DNA of 64,000 bases from Sesamum alatum (Eukaryota; Streptophyta; Magnoliopsida; Lamiales; Pedaliaceae). A program made the translations under genes and the position numbers. Each line of letters begins with the position of its first letter. The first letter of the stretch is position 1. The stretch is from positions 29,187,636 to 29,251,635 of the forward strand of contig JACGWO010000002.1 in NCBI GenBank assembly GCA_034509735.1. Reading direction: 5' to 3'. This document shows, in pieces, positions 1-12,957 of this stretch. Below the pieces are notes generated by a model. That model did not search any database, had not been told where the DNA came from, and saw only the letters and a list, made by a program, of their open reading frames with translations.

Positions 1-3000
1 ACCAACTACAACGACTGGTTGCGCAATCTCAGGATAGTCCTGGATTATGAGAACAAAGGCTACGTCATGGACAGAGCCTCTCCCTAGGACCTTACCGGAA
101 GGATCCACGCCAGAGGAACGTGAGACGTTCGAGACTTGGCATAAGGATAACCGGAAGGTTCGTAGCATCATACTTGCTTCGATGACCAATGAGATTCAAA
201 AAAGCAATATGAAAGGCTAGACGATGTCCTTCCATAATGGCTCGCCTTAAGGATTGCTATGCAGTCCCGGACCGGCATACTAGGTATGTCGCGACCAAGG
301 CGTTCTTTGGAACTAAAATGACAGAAGGATCCTCTGTACAAGAGCATGGGGTTAAAATGCTTACCCTAGTGGAAAAGCTCGAGGACCTAAAGGCAGGTCT
401 CGATAACGAAACGTACATAGATGTGATCCTTCAGTCACTCCCACCCTCCTTTGATCAATTTATTGTCACTACAACATGAATGCACTTGAGAAGGGTATTC
501 ATGAGTTGATCAATATGTTGGTGCAATACGAGGCAACGACTAAGAAGTCCACGCCTTCGGTATTGTTTGAGGTGCTTCTACTTCCAAGACGAAAGGCAAA
601 GGGCGCCGGACGTTGGAAAAGGAAGAAAGGGAAGGGAAGGCAGTCATAGCAGCTACGAACACTCAGAGTGTTCCCATTGCCAAAGAGGGGAAAGGCAAAG
701 GAAAGGGAAAGGTTGTCTCCAAAGCAACAGTCGAAGGCATATGACATATGTATCAACTGCGTGAGAAAGGGCATTGGAAGAGAGAGTGCCCAAACTCTTC
801 TCAAACCAGGTATATTTGTGATTGAGGTTAACATGGTCACTAATTCTGCCTCTTGGGTATTGGATACCGGCTGTGGAGCTCACATTTGCAATGATCTGCA
901 GGTGTTGAAAAGAAAGCAGAAAAACTAAGTAGGCGGGGACATGATCCTGAAGCTCGAAATGGCAAGGCCATCTCGGCAGAAGCAGTAGGATCCGCCACTT
1001 TAGTTATTAGTGATACCATTAGCATAGAATTAGAGCAAGTTTATTTTTGTACCCAGTATGATTAAAAACATCATTTCCATTCCATTTGTTAGACAATAAT
1101 GGTTATGAGTTTTAAAATCAATAAAAATTGCTTTTATTTGATGAGGTGTGGAATTGCTCTCATCTACTTGGTACATTACATAATGGGCTCTATATCTTGC
1201 TTCGAACAAACGAATTTCGTCTTAACGCTCAACACAAACGGAGAAATTAGATAAAATAACGGGAACGCACGTCTGTGGCTATGGCTAGGTCACATATCCC
1301 AAGATAGGGCATGAAAAGGTTTGGTAGACTCAAAAGAACCTAGAGGTTGGGGACTTGAGTGAATCTACCAGACTTGTGAATCTTGTCTGAGGGAAAATGA
1401 CCAAGAGAGCCCTTTGTAGGACAAAGCAGGCTTGCACAGGGTCTGTTGGGACTTGGTCCATACAGACGTCTGTGTGGACCTCTAAGGACGCAGGCCCGAG
1501 GTGGGTTCTCCTACTTCATAACCATTCACCGATGATCATTCACGGTATGGTTATGTTTACCTAATGAGGTAGACAAGTCTGAAGCTCTTGAGAGGTTTAA
1601 AGAATTCAGACTTGAAGTGGAGAAATCAAACCAACTGCAAATTAAAGTCCTACGGTCAGACCGAGGCGGTGAATACCTTAGTGGCCCGAATTCCTAGATT
1701 ATCTAAAGGAACATGGTATAATATCAGAATGGACACCTCCCGGAACACCACAGTTAAATGGCGTCTCTGAAAGGAGGAACCGAACCCTGTTGGACTGGTT
1801 CGTTTCCATGATGAGTTTTTACCAAATTGCCCCTATCCGTTTTGGGGTTATGCATTAGAAAACGGCAGCCAAGTTATTGAATTTGGCGCCTACTAGTGTA
1901 GTGACCCAAAACGCCATATGAGATATGGCACGGCAAGCCTGCATCCTACAACTACTTGAAAGTGTGGGGTAGCCCCGCATACGTCAAGAGGTTAGTGGGA
2001 GATAAGCTAGAATCCAGATCTAGCCTATGCAGGTTCGTTGGATACCCTAAAGAAACTGCGGGTTATTACTTTTATGACCCTTTGGAACAAAAGGTATTTG
2101 TTTCAAGGAATGCAGTATTCTTGGAGCAAGGCTTCCCAGAGGATATCCAACCTGATGAGCTGATCCTTGAGGAATCAAGTGATGGAACTCAAGCCATCAG
2201 AAACAGTCGCGGAAACCTCACCTAGAGGATTCAGGATAGACACTAGGAGGACTGACCAACCTAGAGAAGTCCAACATGCTAGGCATGAAGGACAACCTCA
2301 AAGAAAGGCCAGTCCCGGTCCTGAACCGCCGGCTCCGATACAGTCAGCGCCCACAGTTACCACTAACGTTCCCGCTTCTCACGAAGGTCCACTAGAGAAT
2401 CCAGACCTCCAGTGAGATATGGATTTCTAGGTGCGACCGATCTTCTGGATAACGATCCTAAGACATACGGGGAAGCGATGTCAGACATGCGACTCTGGGA
2501 AATGGCTTGAGGCCATGAAAACCGAAATGGACTCCATGAGCGAGAACCAAGTTTGGAGAACTTGTAGATCCACCGAAAGGTGTTAAGCCCAGTGGGCTGT
2601 AAGTGGGTCCTACAAGCGCAAACTACGGCGTTGATGGAAGAGGTCACTACCTTCAAAGGCTAGGCTTGTAGCTAAGGGATACACTCAACGACGAGGGTCG
2701 ATTTTGAGGATACCTACTCGCCAGTTAGCCATGGCTAAATCCATTCGGAGACCTCCTGCTTGCCATAGCAGCATGGTATGACTATGAAATATGGCAGATG
2801 GACGTGAAAACGGCCTTCCTCAAAAAATAAAGCGGCTTTCGTTGAAACGAAGAGATCTATATGGATCAGCCGGAGGGTTTCACGGGGTCGCTGTGAGAAG
2901 AACAGAAAGTCTGTCGTCTCCAGAAGTCCATCTATGGCCTCAAACAAGCTTCCCGGAGTTGGAACATTCGATTTGATGAGGTAATACGGGGTTAATGACT

Positions 3001-4086
3001 TCATCAAAAACGAATCCGACCCTTGTGTATACAAGAAGGTCAGTGGGAGCTCCATAGTGTTCCTAGTGCTTTACGTGGATGACATTCTGCTTCATTGGAA
3101 ATGACGTCAGAATGTTAGGAAACACGAAAGCATGGCTGTCAACACAAGTTTTCCATGAAGGACTTGGGTGAAGCAATCCTACATCCTAGGCATCCAGATT
3201 GTCAAGGGACAGATCTAAAAGGATGTTAGGGCTCACCCAAAAACTCGTATATGGAGAAAGTCCTAAAGAGATATCGAATGGAGCAACTCCAAACGAGGGT
3301 TTCCTTCCAATGAAGGCATGGGATCAAGTTATCCAAGAAGCAGTCCCCGCAGACTGATGAGGAACTTGAAAAGATGAAAGTCATCCCCTATGCTTCTGCC
3401 GTAGGTAGCATCCAATATGCGGTCCATTGCACCAGGCCTGACATTGCATACGCTTTGAGCGTGACAAGCAGATATCAGTCCTGTGCAGGAGAGGCACATT
3501 GGAATGCAGTTAAGGGCATCCTTAAGTACCTAAGGAGGACTAAGGAAATGTTCTTAGTCTAATGGCAATGGAAAACTAATTCTGGAAGGCTTTAGCGACG
3601 CTAGCTTCCAGTCTGATGACGATGATGCCCAAGTCTCAATCAGGGTATGTATTCAACTCAACGGAGGAGTGGTGACTTGGAAAAGTTCCAAGCAAGCAAA
3701 CCACTGCTGACTCCACCACTGAGGCTGAATACATAGCGGCTTCAGAAGCTGCCAAGGAAGCGGTTTGGATGAGAAACTACATCCAAGAGTTGGGTGTGGT
3801 GCCTAGCACCGCCGAGCCCGTTGTCATCTTCTGTGATAACAACGGTGCAATAAGCGCAAGCGAAGGAACCGAGATCTCACCACCGTTCCAAACACATTCT
3901 TAGACGCTACCATTCTTCTTAGAGAAATGGTCAGGAAGAGGTGACGTTCGGATGGACCGAGTCAACTCAGCAGACACACAGCAGACCCGCTGACAAAAGC
4001 CTATGTCGCAAAGTGCTCATACGCAACATCTTGAGAAGATGGGATTAGGCATATGGGTTGATTGGCTTAAAGGTCAAGTGGGAGAT
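1..4086 (+). pseudogene. Decayed Ty1/copia gag-pol polyprotein (family A), 5' end outside window
   Basis: Translated pieces run in the order expected for a plant Ty1/copia polyprotein. Gag covers about 1-740 (TNYNDWLRNLRIVL at the very start). A degraded CCHC knuckle lies near 750-800. The aspartic protease motif WVLDTGCGAHICND is near 855-900. Integrase covers about 1280-2150, with the YVKRLVGDKL...GYYFYDP region at 1978-2100. Reverse transcriptase covers about 2500-3130 and keeps YVDD near 3073. RNase H covers about 3600-4010. Frameshifts and stops occur every few hundred bases, so no protein is made. The purine-rich end (AAGTGGGAGAT) abuts the LTR at 4087. The 5' LTR and leader would lie left of the window. 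The copia assignment is firm; the finer lineage is not determined. Confidence 0.9.
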
Positions 4087-6132
4087 TGTTAGAATAGGTG
4101 ACCATGTAAGCCAATTTTGGCGGGTATATGTAACCTATGTCTAGACAATTATAAGTGTTTGATAAATCATTAATGAATAAAGAAGTGAATTTCATTTGGC
4201 ATTTAACTTTGTTTGTGTTCACTTGCACCTATTTTTCCATATCTGTTCACTACGCAAACAAAGCCCACGGACTGAGAATCAATTGTCGGGGACTGGGACT
4301 ACGCTTGGAGGTAGGTCCATGAAATCAGTCTTCCCGAATAGTCCGGAAATCTCCAGTCAAGGAATCCCGAAAATGGGTACCGGGATTCCATTTGAGACTT
4401 GCACTAAGCATCTGCTTTGTCGTGTTTCATCGACGGGTGACGAGGATCGTCTAAGCAGTGTTAGTGGGTTAGCCTGCTAGGATGCAGCTGACTGAGGTGA
4501 CTCGTGGGAACCGTCTTACGGAGGACCTTGAGTATGGTCCAGCAAGGTATGACGTGTATTCCCGGTTCCAACGGTACAGTCAAGTCCTTTGACTTGAGGA
4601 ATTGCTGAGTTTACCTGTACATCAGGGCCTGTATCTTAGATATGGTGAGAGATTGCCAGAATTCTCTTTGGTAGTCCATAAGTCCATGTCTAAGTGCAGT
4701 TCTGGGTGGGCAAAGTGACAGTAGTTTCCAAGAAAGGATCTGTTCTATCTCCTGTCAATAGGTTTTGGCAGTTGAGTCTCATGTATACTCTAGGTCTTGT
4801 CCCTAAACTGTGGCCAACAGTGATTTCATACTGAACAGAGGGAAGGATTCCGTTGCGCGGCGTTTGTGAGGACAGACTCGACACTTAGGTTCCAAAAACC
4901 TGGGTACCTGCATTTTCCGTGCCCTAGACCTTAAGTGATGAGACCGAAGACAGAAGGACAAGTTGTAACTGTTTAGAGCCTAAATGTTCATCCCTGAATA
5001 TTTCACCTAGTCTTCTAGTGCCAATGGACCGTTGCTAGATGGCCACCCATGGTAACGGACGGATTCCCAGGAATCCGACCAAGTCTAGCTGAATGGTGAA
5101 CCCTAAAGAGTCACACACTATCCACACACAATTAAATATTTAAATTTGGAATTAAATATTGGAGTGAAGGAATGATTAAATTAGATTTAATCGGGACCTT
5201 TATTTTTCTTGGAGAAATAATTCTTTCTATTTGATAGAAGGAATTAAATTGATAAATTGGATTTATCAAAAGGATTTATTTAATGGGCTTAAATAATATT
5301 TATATTTTATTTTAGCCTCTTGGAATATTTAAATAGGATTTTATCTATTTCCATTAAATTAATTAAATCAACGGTTGAGATTAATGGGAGAGATGGATGG
5401 GCTAGGATCGTTTTGGACTAGGTCAAAACACTAGTTTTGACTAGGACTTTGACTAGGTCAAAGGGTCCTAGTCAAATTAGAGTTCTTAAAAGAAGGAGTT
5501 TAAAAGAGGATTAAAACTCCTCCTTCTATATTTTTAAACCCCTAGCATCCCTACAATTTACATGATGATGAATCTCCAACACACACACACTACTACACAC
5601 ACACACGGATCTCTCCCTCTCATCTCTCGTTCGCCTCTCTCTCTCTCCAAAGAAAAATTATTTTCTTTGTTCTCTTGTTCTTGGAAACATTAGAACTAGA
5701 TGAATCAATACCGTTAATTCATAAAACGTGTCGTTGATTCATCCACTCCAAAATACTAAACTTGTTTTCGTCTGTGCTAGCACGACGTGCAAGATACGTG
5801 GGTGGATCGTGTGTCACGATTTGGAGGGTCTCAAGAACGAGATCTTGGTGCAAAACGGGGAACAACGCGTGTAGCCGTTGAAGACGAAAACGACAACGGG
5901 TAGGTCTCGTTTATGTTTTTCGTCCTCTTTATTTTCCAACCCTATGGCCTCCATGATTTATTTTATGTTATTCGTTCATGGAGATACACCCGAACGCCCG
6001 GGAAATTTCAAAGGCACACCCTTTGAAACGTGTTTTAAATTTAAAAGCATGTTTAAATTCCGCATTTTATTTTTTAATTATACCGCGCTTCCGCATTCGC
6101 GCTTTTCCCGGGACGATCCACATAATCTTTCA
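4087..6132 (+). repeat. LTR of copia family A, plus orientation (2046 bp)
   Basis: It begins TGTTAGAATAGG directly after a polypurine tract and ends ATCTTTCA, giving TG...CA ends. It aligns along its length with the minus copy at 22399-24387 and the solo copy at 42648-44640. It contains an (AC)n/(TC)n stretch near 5580-5645, a degraded TATA region near 5526 and the conserved LTR block near 4981-5125. It is followed by a damaged primer site rather than by unrelated flank, so it serves as the 3' LTR of the element on the left and the 5' LTR of a second leader. Confidence 0.9.
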
Positions 6133-6830
6133 ATCAGAGCTTGATTCGGTGTATAGAGTTAGGGTTTTATGTGCTATAACGTGTAAAGTATGATTTACAT
6201 TGCTTTTAATTTATCTTTTGAAGCATGTCGTAATTTCATGGGTTCATCGTATTAATTTTGCATCAGATATTGGTTTTCTTGGTTTCTTGAAATATGGGGC
6301 ATAAAAAATAATAACGGATCAAGAAAAATGGCGAACGTGGTAGCCATCGGCTGACCGCCGCGATAGTGCGCACTGCTAGGCGTGTGCCCAGGCAGAGAAG
6401 CAAGGCACGTGCAGGGAGTAGATTAGCGTTGTTGGCCGCGTGCAATGGAAGTGCAGCCAGGCACGTGCGCACGCAGGCACCTGTGCCTGCGTGCGAGGGA
6501 CAGGCAGACGCACGGCCAAGTTAGGCCCCACACGTGCAGGGCATGTGCTGCCCAGGCGCACGGACACGCAGGTAAAGGAGCCCTGCGCGCGCGTGCTCGG
6601 CCCAGCGTGCCCAGCACGTGCTCACAGGCAAGGGCACCTGTGCGCGGCTGCGGGGCCAGCGCGCAGGCAGGTAGATTCCAGCCTGCCTGAGACCGTATAC
6701 ACAGAAGGCGTGGCCAGGTGCGGGCGCACGCTGACAGGGGAGCCTGCGCGCGCGCCTCCGTGGTCGGCGCCCCTTAGAGCACGTAGGCGGCCAAGCTGGG
6801 GCTTCCGGCGACCCTCAGCCAAATAATACA
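6133..6830 (+). repeat. Truncated copia leader after LTR A
   Basis: Starts with ATCAGAGC, the remnant of the initiator-Met-tRNA primer site TGGTATCAGAGC whose first bases are deleted. It continues with leader sequence similar to 19791-19931 and to the reverse strand of 22398 leftward. Homology stops near 6825, where ordinary AT-rich DNA begins. No gag follows. Confidence 0.75.
6345..6825 (+). repeat. GC-rich hairpin-forming leader block, plus copy
   Basis: A sharply GC-rich block in AT-rich surroundings, rich in GCGC, CACGTG and CAGGC. The clearest hairpin has arms CGCACGCAGGC (6468-6478) and GCCTGCGTGCG (6485-6495) around a 6-base loop. It is the counterpart of the block at 21545-22190. The long open frames across it on both strands look like a by-product of composition and not genes. 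Confidence 0.7.
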
Positions 6831-7287
6831 TATATAAGTTTATATAATCATCAAATGAACCTAAAAATAATATGAACTCTTATGATTAATTTCTTCATAA
6901 CGAGTACTTAGAGCCATCTTTATCTCATCTTTATTCTTCCATTCACAAATCAGATTGCCTCTCCGATAAATATTTATCAGTGTCGCAATCCACATATAAT
7001 ACTTTTTATGTACAAAGAGTATGTAGTTACTCTGTCTCCGATCCCATGCACATTCTTAAAAACACAATTAGTTATTAGTGTGCAATTTACGTGCAATTTT
7101 TACGTATTATTCTGATACCCATTTACAAATTGTTGTCACTTGATTGTTACATTAAAACTTTAGATGTCAATATTCTAATTGACCGAAGAATTTATCAAAC
7201 CCCCTCCTACTGAACAATTCATCATACAGATATGTCATTTATCACAAACAAGATTTAATAGAGAGATTACAACAAAGGGGTTTGAAT
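6831..7287. other. AT-rich intergenic DNA
   Basis: No coding similarity, RNA gene or recognised repeat seen. Confidence 0.5.
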
Positions 7288-7416
7288 GCAAATTTACCCT
7301 CTGTGATATTGCATAATGAGAGTAATCCTTATCCCTCCCTCTCCCCCGTTGTAATTTACCTTTCTGTTCTAGAAAGGTAAATTGCATCATTTTAAAAAAT
7401 ACAGAGGGTAAATTAT
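7288..7416. repeat. Foldback (MITE-like) repeat
   Basis: Two nested inverted repeats. The outer arms AATTTACCCTCTGT (7290-7303) and ACAGAGGGTAAATT (7401-7414) match perfectly. The inner arms AATTTACCTTTCT (7353-7365) and AGAAAGGTAAATT (7371-7383) enclose a 5-base loop. This is typical of a small non-autonomous DNA transposon, but no clear target duplication was found. Confidence 0.55.
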
Positions 7417-7689
7417 TATTTATTTTTTCATAAAGGATAATTTGTTCATTTGCATTATCGTATAGGAGTTGCTTAGATTTTTCCCTTACAACAATAAATA
7501 GAAACTTTCTACAACTGAGAAATGGATAAATAAAAACATATACAACCCACCCAACAACCATGATCCCCCCAAATACCGAGGACACCTTAATGACAAATCA
7601 ACAAAGGACCTCCATCCTCGTTCTCCTCATGACAATTCACGATTGTCGTGTTCAGTGCAAGCCACAAGGATAAGAATTGTATTGCATTC
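7417..7689. other. Intergenic DNA
   Basis: AT-rich; nothing identified. Confidence 0.4.
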
Positions 7690-9060
7690 CAGGCACCAGA
7701 TTACGCTCTGAATGACGACCAGGTGATGGAGGTAGTGGTTGATGAGAAAATGGCACACATTGTTGCTGAAAACCGCTCGATGGTTGATAGCCTATTATAA
7801 ATCCAAGTTTGCTTGGTCATGCCGCATTGGTTTGATAGGGCGACAGCCCTAAACATGGTCGTAATATAAGAAGGAGGAGCACCTGGTGATGGCCCTGGCG
7901 GCAAAGGAGGATAAATGCCATAACTATGCAAGCTCACAAATCAGCGCGACGATTGCACATATCGTAGAGGAGCAGAGTTTAGGATAGACCGATATTGAGA
8001 TTGTGCATTGGAAGCTTTGGGAACTGTCGGCTAGAGCACCATAATAGAAATCTTAAGCGTGGCTATCCGGGGAGGATTAGTGTGCAACCCGACATCAGCC
8101 CAGTACATTTGTACGTTGACACTGGAATGTTACAACAGCGAAGAAGCCATCAGCCCAGTACATTTGGCGTGTTCGGCTGCAAATTTAGCCAGGACCAATG
8201 TCAAGATATGTTGTGAAGAGCTTGACGCTACAAGCTTGTCAGCAAGCCTTAGTTGCCAATTTCCGAAACAATCTTGCCTGTCAGTTTTGCATTCACAAAT
8301 GTTAGTGGCACATCTGATGGTTTTGTCTTGTTAACTAGACGCATATTCTTTGTAGCCCACACACTGTCGCATGTTTGCAGCTTCTTCTGCCTCAAAATGG
8401 TTTGGATGCACAAGTATCAGGGAGATGCTAAAACCAAGTTTTTAATAAGATTTCGAATTGCATAAATATAGGCGCCTAAATGTCAAGATCATCAATAAAG
8501 GCCAGGAATTTCAAATTTTGATTGCTTTAATCTACTCAATAAGAGCTCAAAATTTTTTAAGAAGAATCAGCCTCGAGCTTGATGCTTTGCATTCCTACTC
8601 TGAGCTGAGCTCGACTCATTATATGCCAACTTCACTAGTCTCGGTCATAATTGTCCATAAATGTTATCAGCCCAACTTAACAACATAAACAAACAATTTT
8701 GTAGCGACCAACTAGGTTTAGGAAAGTAATATGAACCAGTGTTTAGAGCATATCAAAACTATAATGGAACAGATCGATATAAATAGGCACAACTTCCTCA
8801 GAGCTAAGAATAGCAACATAAGAAAAAAGTGATATAAAGACCACAACAAAGATCATTGTACAAAATGGCAATAGATGAAAATACAACCGGCAATGGACAA
8901 AACACAAACCTGTATCTGTGTCTGAACGTTCTCAAGTTGGGATTCCTGAATGTTTGAATCATTCATAAGAACATTGTATAAGCAGGAAAAATAGTCCAAG
9001 AATTGTGAAATTCATATAAATAACCAGGAAAAAGACGGCTTCTAACGTAGCAATGTCACA
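7690..9060 (-). pseudogene. Remnant of a CID-domain (RPRD1-like) gene
   Basis: Reading the minus strand from right to left, three pieces appear in the order seen in plant CID-domain proteins of the RPRD1 type. First is a coiled-coil-like stretch ending NIQESQLENVQTQIQ (about 8910-8965), followed by a GT splice donor. Second is KLVASSSSQHILTLVLAKFAA (about 8180-8245), resembling the conserved AKL-ASTSSAQMLT-VLSSLA segment. Third is a proline-rich tail with YGIYPPLPPGPSPGAPP (about 7865-7920). Known members of this family bind the RNA polymerase II C-terminal domain through an N-terminal CID. No CID is visible here and stops fall between the pieces, so this is a fragment. The assignment rests on recalled family motifs; identity is moderate and exon limits are uncertain. 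Confidence 0.45.
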
Positions 9061-11364
9061 TACTGCTCACCGTAGGTGCATCATTGCAGCTAAAACACAA
9101 AACACAACTCTTATCTGCTTCAGCGGTTTCTCAGTTTGTCGATGGACTTCTTACAAATTCTCTTCGTCCTCCTCCCTCCACTTATTTTTTTACTGACATT
9201 CCTCCATATACTTGAATCCTTAGCTTCCGCAAATTTGAAAGTAGTTTTCCATCTTCACGACCTAAGGATGTAATGAAGATGGGAGCAAAAGTGCAGCACT
9301 TTTTCTTCTTGTCGGACCAAAAGTTGCTGAGCCCCCAGTAATGTGTGGAACCAAATATGTTCGACGAGTCTACAAGTTTACTACAATACCTAGTCTTATT
9401 CAATGGAACGAAACGTGCACTTTTCTCTTTTTTTTTTTTTTTTTTTTGTTTACAATTGTAACGAATCTTTTCATCCACCTCGTCCATTTTTTTTTTAAAT
9501 ATTTTTTAAGAAAATAAAAAACATACAACAAGGGCAAGTGGAATGAAATTTCATACCTCATCCAAAGAATTACATAATTTTTATCAAACATTATAACGGT
9601 ACTTGTGTGATTTTTTCATTTCAAACAACGATGGGGCATTCGTAATTATGCCAAACTTCAGGAGAGATTGTTTTTGTTAATTTTCCATTCATATGTAGTA
9701 CAAAAAATTTGAAATGACCTTTTTGAACCATTTCACACATTTTATAGAATGGTGAATGGGAGTAAATTCATTTTAGTCACCGAAAAATTTTGAGTTCAAT
9801 TTAAAAATAGTCCTTGTCTTTTTTAAAAACTCAATTCAAATTAGTCGCCCAGCCCGGTGATGGGATTTTTCCCATATATTCCTTAATTTTACAGAAAATT
9901 TCATTTTTTACAAAAATATATTTTAAATCTTCTCAATTTTTTATTTTAAAAAATATAACCATTTTTAATTTCAAACTAGTAGACAATGGGGGCAATTATT
10001 TAATTAATAACTTGATTCAATGATATATAAACATAAATTTTTGTGAATATAAAGAATTTTTTTGCACTTTCAAATGAAAAAAAAGCACACTTGAATAAAG
10101 TTGGAGAAAAAAAATAGTTTTGAAACAAAATAGAGTAAAATTCTTTTAACAAAAAAGCATTTAAGCTACACCCCATTCTTCAACATTTAACTAACACATT
10201 CATTCTATTATTTATATTCTAATATCGGAAGATTATGTGTTTAAAGTGATATAATTATGTAGGTTTTTTTCTAGCTAACTTTTTAGTCAATTGCTCTAGC
10301 TTATTTTGAAAATTTCAAGTTCATTTATAACTCACACATCACGATAATTAATATTATATGTCATTCATCAAATTATTTTCTAAAACAATTGCTCAATGGT
10401 AAATTCTTCTAATTAAAAATGTTATATTTTCTAAATTTATATGATGTACCAAATTGAAAATTGGAAAATTGAAAATGAAAAGTGGAGAGAACTAAAATAA
10501 TAAGTATACATAATGTTTATCTCTAGTTAAATGCCCCATTGTTTCTTCTTTTTTCTTTTATTTTTGTGGAAAATAGATATATGTTGTGGTGATGGTTTAG
10601 AAATACCTCTTACACCTTTCGATGTTTTTACAAGGAGCAATACCTATCGTACATTGTTGAAAAGATATGCTCGACATTTTAATCCTATTACATCATAAAC
10701 GAATAACAAATTATATAACAAATAGTAGTACACCTCAGACATACAATTACCTTTTAGCCTATTTTACTGGCAAAAAAGTGTCTACTTTATATGAAAAGTG
10801 ATTTAATTGATTCTTATTCGTCTTTTAAACATCTTTTACTGTTAAAATATTTGCTTTAGGTGACAATTTATTTATTTTATTTTCATTTTTTCAAACTTAT
10901 TTTAACATGACAAGTGATCTAACTATTTCTCATTTTATATTTATGCTAGGAATTTCTCAATGCATTTTAAATCCTTTCACTTGTATGTGTAACATATTAT
11001 GAATAATAATATAATATAATGAGATATAATATTAAAAAGAAAATAACGAGTCAATGTGTATTATCTAAAAAACTAATTAATGAGTGTAAATGTGAAAAGA
11101 AATTATAAAGTATTATTTTACATTTTTATCCTTAAAAATAATAACGTTATAGGCGTTTAATTTAGTTGAATCAAAAAAATGAAATAAACTTTTGAAAACA
11201 ATTCATACTTAATATAGATAATATATAATATATATAGATATAAGATGAGTTGTGTGATCGATGATCTGGATATACAGAATAATAAATATTTCGCCCGTAT
11301 ATGAAGAATAACTAAAGTACCAATATGGAAGGTCCTTTTTATCTTGAACATCGAAACTTGAAAA
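9061..11364. other. AT-rich intergenic DNA
   Basis: Contains a poly-T run near 9425-9447 and a short CG-containing patch near 9848-9866. No coding similarity, RNA gene or clear transposon end was seen. Confidence 0.5.
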
Positions 11365-11366
11365 TA

Positions 11367-12312
11367 CAATAGAACCTCTATAAATTAGTACTCGATAAAA
11401 TAACTTCTCTAAAATAATAATTTTTATTAATTTTGACTTGGGCCCAAGGTCTATTTTAATAATTTTGATAAATTAATAAGATAATAATTTTTTGGAAGAC
11501 TCTTATATAAATTTATGGTCCCTTCAATATTATCAATTAATAACTCTATAAAATTACACATATAATTAGGAAAACTTACTAAAATATGATTCTATTGTTA
11601 TTTGTTTCTTCTTAAAATTTAAATCTAGTTGTATTTCATTTTTAACTTCCCCTACTGCATCCAAAAGCTCCGACTTTGCGTTCTCATTACTGTAACAAAA
11701 AAATTGTGAAGAGTTATTGCCGCTGTAAGTGTTTCTTCCACGTATTGGTTACAAAGGCATTGTATCATCTTAGTTTCATCCTCAATAAGATTTTCAACGA
11801 CACCAGCTACAATAATTTCTAAAACTATGGATCTTTGAACATGTATTATTTTCACCTAGGTAATCCAATAGGTGTTTGACATCCATCCTATTGTGGTAAC
11901 CAAGGCCATTAATCATCATATCAAGTTGATAAATACCTTCTTCAGTAGTTCATGATTGGTTAGTTTTGATTTGAAATTGACTAATTAGAAATCATCGCTT
12001 TCGTTTATTTAGTGGTTGATTTCCTTACTATACATAAACTTATTAAGATTTAACTAGTATTATGTACTACAATGAACTTTGTTATTTTGTAAAGATGATG
12101 TATTATATTTAATTAGTTACATTGTACATGAACATCATTCAATTTAGTCAATACAATGTACATGTTTTTATTTATGAAGAATAATGTAGGTTCGTTAAAT
12201 TCAAAAAAGTCTTTTTAAATTAATATATTATTAATTTATCAATTAATTAATACCTTTTAAATTAATAAAATTAATGTGGTCCAAACATTATTAATTATAT
12301 AAAGTTTTAATG
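11367..12312 (-). mobile_element. pogo/Tigger-like (Lemi/Emigrant-type) DNA transposon relic
   Basis: The left end CAATAGAACCTCTATAAATTA (11367-11387) resembles the terminal repeat of Emigrant/Lemi1 elements. The right end (about 12292-12312) is a degraded inverted copy. Both ends are flanked by TA (11365-11366 and 12313-12314), the target duplication of this superfamily. On the minus strand near 11850-11925 the peptide GYHNRMDVKHLLDYLGEN matches the tail region of pogo-type transposases (usually RNPMDV-LLNYPGEN), followed by frame-broken sequence with an open stretch at 11652-11855. The catalytic DDE region is absent, so this is an internally deleted, inactive copy. Confidence 0.6.
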
Positions 12313-12778
12313 TATTAGTATCTTGATCTGACCGTTAATATCGTTATTCAATATTATGCAGTCTGACCTAAACGTTCTACATTACTGCAAATGACTACAA
12401 CTCATTTTTATTTTATTTTTTTGAGTTTCTAAAACTTAAATGAATATATGTTTCATGTATTTCATCCCGGAATAGTATTATTTATATTTTTTACATTAAA
12501 AAAATTCTCGTACTTAAGATTTATATATATATATATATCCTAATTAAAATTATTTTTGACAAAGGAATTTCAAACTCATTTAAGGAAAAAAAACAATTTT
12601 TTTTCCTTTACTATATTGTACATATATATTGTCTCAACTAGATTTAGTGCATTGAATACATACAAATACACACCATCCTCGAATAAATTCATTTTCATAT
12701 GGAAAAGTAATTAAGTAACATCATGAATTATTTAATGCAATTGTATTTATAGTTAATAAGATACTTATATGAGATTCA

Positions 12779-12866
12779 ATGAATAATGGGCATCAAAGTA
12801 AAATTTGTGTCATGATTCAAATGAATAATGGGCATCAAAAGTAAAATTTGTGTCATTTATTAGATT
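12779..12866. repeat. Tandem duplication of about 44 bp
   Basis: Two adjacent near-identical copies around AATGAATAATGGGCATCAAA and AAAATTTGTGTCAT in otherwise AT-rich spacer. Confidence 0.8.
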
Positions 12867-12957
12867 TGCTTGAAATCACAAAGATAATTTATTTTTTTTT
12901 TTATTTCTTTTTATTAATTTTTTTTTTTTGGTGAAAGGGAAACTTTTTCATAATAAG

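Noticed and set aside
4196..6193. Small open frames in the LTRs
   Set aside because: Short, not conserved between LTR copies, and in non-coding LTR sequence.
6376..6831. Open frames of 60-128 codons in both directions
   Set aside because: Same composition effect in the shorter GC-rich leader block.
9421..9450. LINE tail at the poly-T run
   Set aside because: No LINE coding sequence lies next to it; treated as a simple repeat.
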